9,536 nt of DNA from Mailhella sp. (GTDB lineage Bacteria > Desulfobacterota > Desulfovibrionia > Desulfovibrionales > Desulfovibrionaceae): positions 1 to 9,536 of the forward strand of contig JAKSQA010000026.1 of assembly GCA_024404335.1 (NCBI GenBank), in the 5' to 3' direction. Positions 6,279 through 9,536 of this stretch are shown here, one piece after another. Position 1 is the stretch's first letter. The number at the start of each line of letters is the position of its first letter. The position numbers were made by a program, and so were the translations under genes. Below the pieces are notes generated by a model that did no database searches, was not told the DNA's origin, and was given only the letters and a program-made list of their open reading frames with translations.

Positions 6279-6821
6279 ATGAAGATGCGCAATATTATCA
6301 CCACGGCCTTTGCGGCGCTCCTGCTGGCCGGCTGTTCCGGCAGCGGCATGCCGGAAATCAAGAATCCCTTCGAACAGCCCAGCCTGACGGAGACGTATGT
6401 CTCCCAGTTCGCCGATGTGCCGATTCCCGCGCCCATGAGCACCAAGGTCTCCGAAACGCTCGTCACCGTGGCCACCGACGGAAGCAAGTACGGCCTCGAG
6501 TCGTTCTCCGGCCGTGTCGACGGCGTTTCCCTCGCCAACGTCATGATGCAGAACATGGCCCGTGCCGGCTGGCAGCTCCGCGGCTCCAGCATCGGCGTCC
6601 GCTCCATCCAGCTCTACGAGAAGGCTCCGCATTATGCGGCTCTCTTCTTCAAGGAAGGACCCGTCTACAGCAGCATGGACGTATGGGTCATCAACGGCGT
6701 CAATGTCGATATCCTTGGTGCCGTGCCCGCAGCGCATCTGAACAACACGGGCGCCTCCATCCAGCCGGCGGCCCGCCAGTCCTCCACGTCGGCCGCCCAG
6801 GTGACCAAGCTCGCCGAGTAG
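6279..6821 (+). CDS. Outer-envelope lipoprotein, unknown function
   Basis: A 180-residue predicted lipoprotein. The N-terminus MKMRN followed by a hydrophobic run ends in the lipobox LLAGC, so signal peptidase II would cleave before Cys19, which is then lipidated. Ser at position 2 of the mature protein argues against retention in the inner membrane (E. coli rule). Residues 44-137 look like one alpha/beta domain: DVPIPAPMS, an ET..T..DG strand region, YGLESFSGRVDG, the helix SLANVMMQNMARAGWQL, then SIQLYEK and paired strands up to DVWVING. The 'M..M...GW.L...L.YEK' pattern recalls small lipoproteins of unknown role in sulfate reducers. The C-terminal 35 residues are Ala/Ser/Thr-rich and probably flexible. 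The start at 6279 was chosen because it gives a proper signal peptide and has AGGGAG before it. coaBC begins six bases after the stop, so the two are co-transcribed. Confidence 0.88.
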   Translation: MKMRNIITTAFAALLLAGCSGSGMPEIKNPFEQPSLTETYVSQFADVPIPAPMSTKVSETLVTVATDGSKYGLESFSGRVDGVSLANVMMQNMARAGWQLRGSSIGVRSIQLYEKAPHYAALFFKEGPVYSSMDVWVINGVNVDILGAVPAAHLNNTGASIQPAARQSSTSAAQVTKLAE

Positions 6822-6827
6822 AGGACC

Positions 6828-8063
6828 ATGGAAAAGCATCTGCTCTTCAAGCGCTTCGGCGGCAAGCGGCTCCACCTCGGGGTGTGCGGCTCCATAGCCG
6901 CCTTCAAGGTGGCTGATCTCGTCCATCGCTGGCAGGACACGGGCGCCGCAGTCAGTGCGACGCTCACGGAGGCCGCATCGAAGTTCGTCACCCCGCTGAC
7001 GTTTGAAGCGCTGGGGGCGTCTCCCGTGTACCGGGCGATGTTCTCCGGCGAAGCTCCCTTCGAGCATCTCGAACCCGGCCAGACCGCCCATGCCATGGTC
7101 ATCGCGCCTGCCACGGCCGATATCATGGCAAGGCTCGCCCATGGCCGTGCGTGCGACATGCTCTCCGCCCAGGCGCTCGCCTTCGACGGCCCGGTTGTCA
7201 TCGCCCCCGCCATGAACCCCCGCATGTGGCAGAACCCCGCCACGCAGGACAACGCGGCGCTCCTCAGGGAACGCGGGTTCATCTTCGTGGGGCCCGACAG
7301 CGGCCTTGTCGCCTGCCACGACGAAGGGCAGGGGCGCCTTGCCGACCTGCGCCTGATCTATCTCGCCGGCCTCAAGGCGCTCACCCCGCAGGACATGGAA
7401 GGCGAGACCGTCATGGTCACGCTCGGCCCTACGAGAGAGACCTGGGACGATGTGCGCTTCTGGACCAACGGCTCCACCGGCACCATGGGCGCCTCCATCG
7501 CCGTGGCCGCATGGCTGCGGGGGGCGGAGGTGCATGCCGTATGCGGGCCTCTGGGCGCAGAAGGCCTCTGGCTTCCCGACGATCCGGCCTTCCACAGGCA
7601 TGATGTCGTCAGCGCCGCGCAGATGCTTGAGAAGTCTTCCGAAATCTGGCCTTCGGCCACGATGGGCGTGTTCACGGCCGCCGTGGCGGACTTCCGCCCT
7701 GTTCCGTACGGGGGGGGGAAGTTCAAGAAGGACAAGGCCGCCGACGGCCTCCATGTGGATTTCCTTCCCAATGCCGACATCCTCCGCACCCTGGCCGAGG
7801 AGCGCTCCGAAGGGCAGGTCGTCGTGGGGTTCGCGGCCGAGGCCGTGCCCGATGCCGATGCCCTTGCTGCAGCGGTCCAGTACAAGCTCTCCTACAAGGG
7901 TGCCGACATGATCGTGGGCAACCGCATAGCCGACGGCTTCGGGCGGGCATCGAACCGCGTGTACGTCGCCGACGTGCAGGGCCGTGAGGAGCAGTGGCCC
8001 GACATGGCGAAGCCGCAGGTGGCCTGGAAGATACTCGACTGGGCCAGGACGCTGGCGGTATGA
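6828..8063 (+). CDS. coaBC: Bifunctional CoaBC (phosphopantothenoylcysteine synthetase/decarboxylase)
   Basis: A 411-residue bifunctional coenzyme A enzyme. The CoaC half (about 12-185, flavoprotein) decarboxylates 4'-phosphopantothenoylcysteine; the CoaB half (about 193-411) first joins cysteine to 4'-phosphopantothenate using CTP. CoaC signs: LGVCGSIAAFK (17-27), His80 as the likely catalytic His, APATADIMARLAHGRACDM (93-111), PAMN with Asn130, and Cys163 in the flexible flap ACHDEGQGRL. CoaB signs: VTLGPTRE (197-204), Asn214 in NGSTGTMG, TAAVADFRP (283-291), Lys298 in KFKK, NADIL (315-319), GFAAEA (334-339) and KGADMIVGNRI (357-367). Several motif letters differ from the E. coli wording (NGSTGTMG for NRSSGKMG, AEA for AET, CH for CG), but the key catalytic residues are present. 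Length is normal. AGAGGA lies just before the ATG. The next gene overlaps its stop by four bases. Codons 295-297 form a run of nine G. Confidence 0.97.
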   Translation: MEKHLLFKRFGGKRLHLGVCGSIAAFKVADLVHRWQDTGAAVSATLTEAASKFVTPLTFEALGASPVYRAMFSGEAPFEHLEPGQTAHAMVIAPATADIMARLAHGRACDMLSAQALAFDGPVVIAPAMNPRMWQNPATQDNAALLRERGFIFVGPDSGLVACHDEGQGRLADLRLIYLAGLKALTPQDMEGETVMVTLGPTRETWDDVRFWTNGSTGTMGASIAVAAWLRGAEVHAVCGPLGAEGLWLPDDPAFHRHDVVSAAQMLEKSSEIWPSATMGVFTAAVADFRPVPYGGGKFKKDKAADGLHVDFLPNADILRTLAEERSEGQVVVGFAAEAVPDADALAAAVQYKLSYKGADMIVGNRIADGFGRASNRVYVADVQGREEQWPDMAKPQVAWKILDWARTLAV

Positions 8064-9043
8064 ACGCGCGTACGGCCATCGTCATGCCCTGGCTTCGGGC
8101 AGGGTTCGACGTGCTGCTGTGCGCCGATGAGGCCCGCGTGCGCGAACTCCGCGGCGCTGCCGAGCCCGCAGGAGCGGACGGCAGTGCCCCGCCGCCTGCG
8201 CAGATGCGTTCCGGAAGCATGCCGGCCGCTCCTGCCGCGGGGGCGTTCCGCGCTTTTCAGGATGGAGCTTCCGGCGGAGATCCCTCCCGCCCCGCGGGCG
8301 TCGGCCGCTATGCCCCTCCCCGCGGAATCGGAGGGCGGCCCGGAGCCCCGCAGGCGGAACGCCGCGAGGATTCCGCCGCTCCCCGGGAATACGGGAATCA
8401 GGCTCCTTACGGCAGCGCCGGGGCCGATGCCGCCCGCAGGACGGACGGCGCACGGCCGGAGAACGCAGCTCAGGCCTCCCGGCCGGCCATGCGGCCCGAG
8501 CCGCCGCACATGCCGCAGGACAGGCCTTCGCCTCCGGATTCGGAAGGAAGCCATGCCTCCGGCGCCCTTCCCTTCGAGCAGTGGCCGCCCGCATGGCGCG
8601 CACTGAGGACCCGCCGGCCCATGCCGGAACACCCCCTCGTCATGTGGACGTACGGAGGCCTGGGAGACGACCTTACGGGAACACCCGATGCCGACCGCCG
8701 CGAGGTCATCGTTCGCATGCTGCGCATGCTGGGGCACCCCGGCGGAACGCATGTCTTCTGGCCGTATGCGCTGCCGGGCGACGTCCCCCCCGCGGGGGCA
8801 TCGCTGTTCTGGTCGGGCGTGCGGCTTTTCGCGCCCCGCGTGCTGCTGCTTTTCGGCTCCGATGCGCGCGACGCGCTTGCCATGCCCCGTACGCTGCTTC
8901 CCTTCTCGCAGGAGCGTCTTGACGGGCGCCTTGTCATCCAGCTGCCGAGGCCGCAGGCCTTCGTAGGCGACGAGGCGGCATTCGCCAGGGCGCAGGTCTT
9001 CCTGGGGAGGCTCCTCCAGTTCTGCAGCCGCAGGGCCGTCTGA
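8060..9043 (+). CDS. Unknown protein translationally coupled to CoaBC; possible UDG-like/HolD-like C-terminal domain
   Basis: A 327-residue protein whose ATG overlaps the coaBC stop (ATGA), so it is probably translated by the same ribosomes. Residues 1-31 form a short hydrophobic N-terminal element (IVMPWLRAGFDVLLCADEARVREL). Residues 32-168 are a Pro/Ala/Gly/Arg-rich, surely disordered linker. Residues 170-327 form a compact domain: PFEQWPPAWRALR, LVMWTYGGLGDDLTG (193-207), the helix RREVIVRMLRMLG (213-225), GGTHVFWPYALPGD (228-241), a Phe-Trp helix, PRVLLLFGSDARDALAMP (259-276), GRLVIQLPRP and a C-terminal helix. The 'LGDDL', 'FWP' and 'LLLFGSxAxxAL' segments fall in the order expected of a uracil-DNA-glycosylase fold, also seen in the DNA polymerase III psi subunit (HolD). 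Classic glycosylase catalytic motifs are not evident, so a binding role is as likely. Function unassigned; the fold suggestion is inference. An in-frame ATG at 7994 lies inside coaBC and is less likely. Confidence 0.8.
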   Translation: MNARTAIVMPWLRAGFDVLLCADEARVRELRGAAEPAGADGSAPPPAQMRSGSMPAAPAAGAFRAFQDGASGGDPSRPAGVGRYAPPRGIGGRPGAPQAERREDSAAPREYGNQAPYGSAGADAARRTDGARPENAAQASRPAMRPEPPHMPQDRPSPPDSEGSHASGALPFEQWPPAWRALRTRRPMPEHPLVMWTYGGLGDDLTGTPDADRREVIVRMLRMLGHPGGTHVFWPYALPGDVPPAGASLFWSGVRLFAPRVLLLFGSDARDALAMPRTLLPFSQERLDGRLVIQLPRPQAFVGDEAAFARAQVFLGRLLQFCSRRAV

Positions 9044-9066
9044 CGCCCGCTTTTCCGAAGTGCCGC

Positions 9067-9097
9067 CTTTTCCGGAAAACGCCGGAAAAGATTTTCC
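9067..9097 (+). terminator. Terminator-like hairpin after the coaBC operon
   Basis: CTTTTCCGG (9067-9075) and CCGGAAAAG (9082-9090) form a perfect 9-bp stem with the 6-base loop AAAACG, followed by ATTTTCC. It lies 24 bases after the stop of the last gene of the rightward operon. The T-tract is short, so efficiency is uncertain. Confidence 0.6.
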
Positions 9098-9100
9098 AGG

Positions 9101-9220
9101 CGTCCATCCATGTGGTGACGCCGCCCGAGGGCGATGGATAGGGACGAATCCGCAGATGGCCTGGCCATCTGCGATGACTCGGGGCCGTCGGCGGGCCGAT
9201 CTGTTTCCGAACGGATCGGC
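9101..9220 (+). other. Structured noncoding segment, candidate RNA element
   Basis: Several inverted repeats are packed into 120 bases. CGTCCATCCAT (9101-9111) pairs with 9134-9146 (11 bp, 2-base bulge) and encloses CGCCC/GGGCG (9122-9133). Bases 9151-9173 form a perfect 10-bp stem with a 3-base loop. Bases 9195-9220 form an 11-position stem closed by the loop TCCG; its T9202-G9213 pair is a legal G-U only if the + strand is transcribed. CCCGAG (9124-9129) could instead pair with CTCGGG (9179-9184), giving a rival fold. No convincing T-tract follows any of these stems, so they are not plain terminators. No credible gene crosses the region. It may be a small RNA, the 3' region of the coaBC operon transcript, or DNA binding sites. 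Confidence 0.4.
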
Positions 9221-9245
9221 GCATTCCAGAAGGAAGCGTTCCGTC

Positions 9246-9416
9246 CTATTTCTTCTCCGACCGTCTGGCATGGAGCCTCGCCGACGTGTAGCCTGCGAGG
9301 ATGCCTGCGGCGGAGCCGAAGACGACGCCCTCGGAGGTTCCCATGAATCCGAGCAGCACGGCGAATACGCCGATGGAGCTGCCTATGAGGAATCCGCGGA
9401 TGATGAAGGGGGTCAT
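9246..9416 (-). CDS. Small two-span membrane protein, unknown function
   Basis: A 56-residue protein that begins MTPFIIRGFLIGSSIGVFAV. Two hydrophobic helices (about 8-26 and 30-46) flank a short GFMGTSEG turn, and both carry spaced small residues (IGSSIG, GSAAGILAG) of the glycine-zipper kind that favours tight helix packing. The tail SARLHARRSEKK is strongly basic, placing both ends in the cytoplasm by the positive-inside rule. An in-frame stop (TAA) lies six codons before the ATG at 9416 and GAGG precedes it, so the start is well defined. It follows the acyltransferase gene by 42 bases on the same strand and is probably in its transcript, which suggests an envelope role. I cannot name a family. 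Confidence 0.75.
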   Translation of the reverse strand: MTPFIIRGFLIGSSIGVFAVLLGFMGTSEGVVFGSAAGILAGYTSARLHARRSEKK

Positions 9417-9458
9417 GGTGGCCTCGCTGTGTTTAGGGGTGGATTTTCTGCGGCGCTT

Positions 9459-9536
9459 TCAGGCTTCGCTTTTCTTCGTCTGCCAGCGGTTGTGCATCCA
9501 GAACCACTGTTCGGGCCGCCGGCGTATGAACTTCTC
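9459..9536 (-). CDS. C-terminus of an LpxL/HtrB-type lipid A acyltransferase (partial)
   Basis: Only the last 25 residues are inside the window; the gene continues past the right edge. The sequence IRRRPEQWFWMHNRW followed by QTKK matches the very conserved C-terminal signature of the LpxL/LpxM/HtrB family ('IR..PEQW.W.H.RWK'). These inner-membrane enzymes add secondary acyl chains to Kdo2-lipid A (or to related precursors) at the cytoplasmic face. The family call from this short end is good; the specific member and acyl chain cannot be told. The following small membrane protein gene lies 42 bases downstream. Confidence 0.85.
   Translation of the reverse strand, partial: EKFIRRRPEQWFWMHNRWQTKKSEA

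Noticed and set aside
6252..7754. Minus-strand open frame of 500 codons opposite the lipoprotein gene and coaBC
   Set aside because: It is rich in His, Gly and Arg as expected from the reverse strand of GC-rich codons and overlaps well-identified genes.
7892..9271. Minus-strand open frame of 459 codons
   Set aside because: Opposite the end of coaBC and the coupled gene; Arg/Pro/Gly-rich shadow composition with no good ribosome site.

Overview
The window reads as ordinary chromosomal DNA from a GC-rich Gram-negative bacterium. The best guess is a member of the Desulfovibrionaceae (Desulfobacterota). This rests on the style of the proteins and on the mix of infA with a DUF4911-type partner, a LemA/DUF2207 pair, and a CoaBC with 'deltaproteobacterial' motif wording. 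It is a judgement from memory, not from a search. No phage, insertion sequence, tRNA, rRNA or CRISPR array is visible. Coding density is high and no gene-free stretch exceeds 300 bases.

Layout. (1) 1-1800: a leftward 23S rRNA uracil-C5 methyltransferase gene (RlmD/RumA type) with a good promoter at one end and a strong terminator at the other. (2) 1925-2596: a 46-residue single-span membrane protein gene (+) converging on a 131-residue unknown gene (-), separated by a near-ideal bidirectional terminator. (3) 2744-6040: a rightward block of infA, a DUF4911-like gene coupled to it by TAATG, lemA, and a large DUF2207 membrane protein gene. The 148 bases between lemA and the DUF2207 gene carry three consecutive hairpins. 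(4) 6195-9090: a probable operon with its own promoter: a lipoprotein gene, coaBC (coenzyme A synthesis) six bases later, and an unknown gene that overlaps the coaBC stop by four bases. A terminator-like hairpin closes it. (5) 9101-9220: a compact noncoding stretch with several strong inverted repeats. (6) 9246-9536: leftward genes, namely a 56-residue two-span membrane protein and, cut by the window edge, the C-terminus of an LpxL/HtrB-type lipid A acyltransferase.

Functionally these are housekeeping genes (translation initiation, rRNA modification, coenzyme A, lipid A) mixed with envelope proteins of poorly known role. The parts least explained by known families are the protein translationally coupled to CoaBC (short conserved N-terminus, about 135-residue disordered linker, compact C-terminal domain that may have a uracil-DNA-glycosylase-like or HolD-like fold), the hairpin cluster between lemA and the DUF2207 gene, and the structured intergenic segment near the right end. 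No clearly new multi-gene system is evident.
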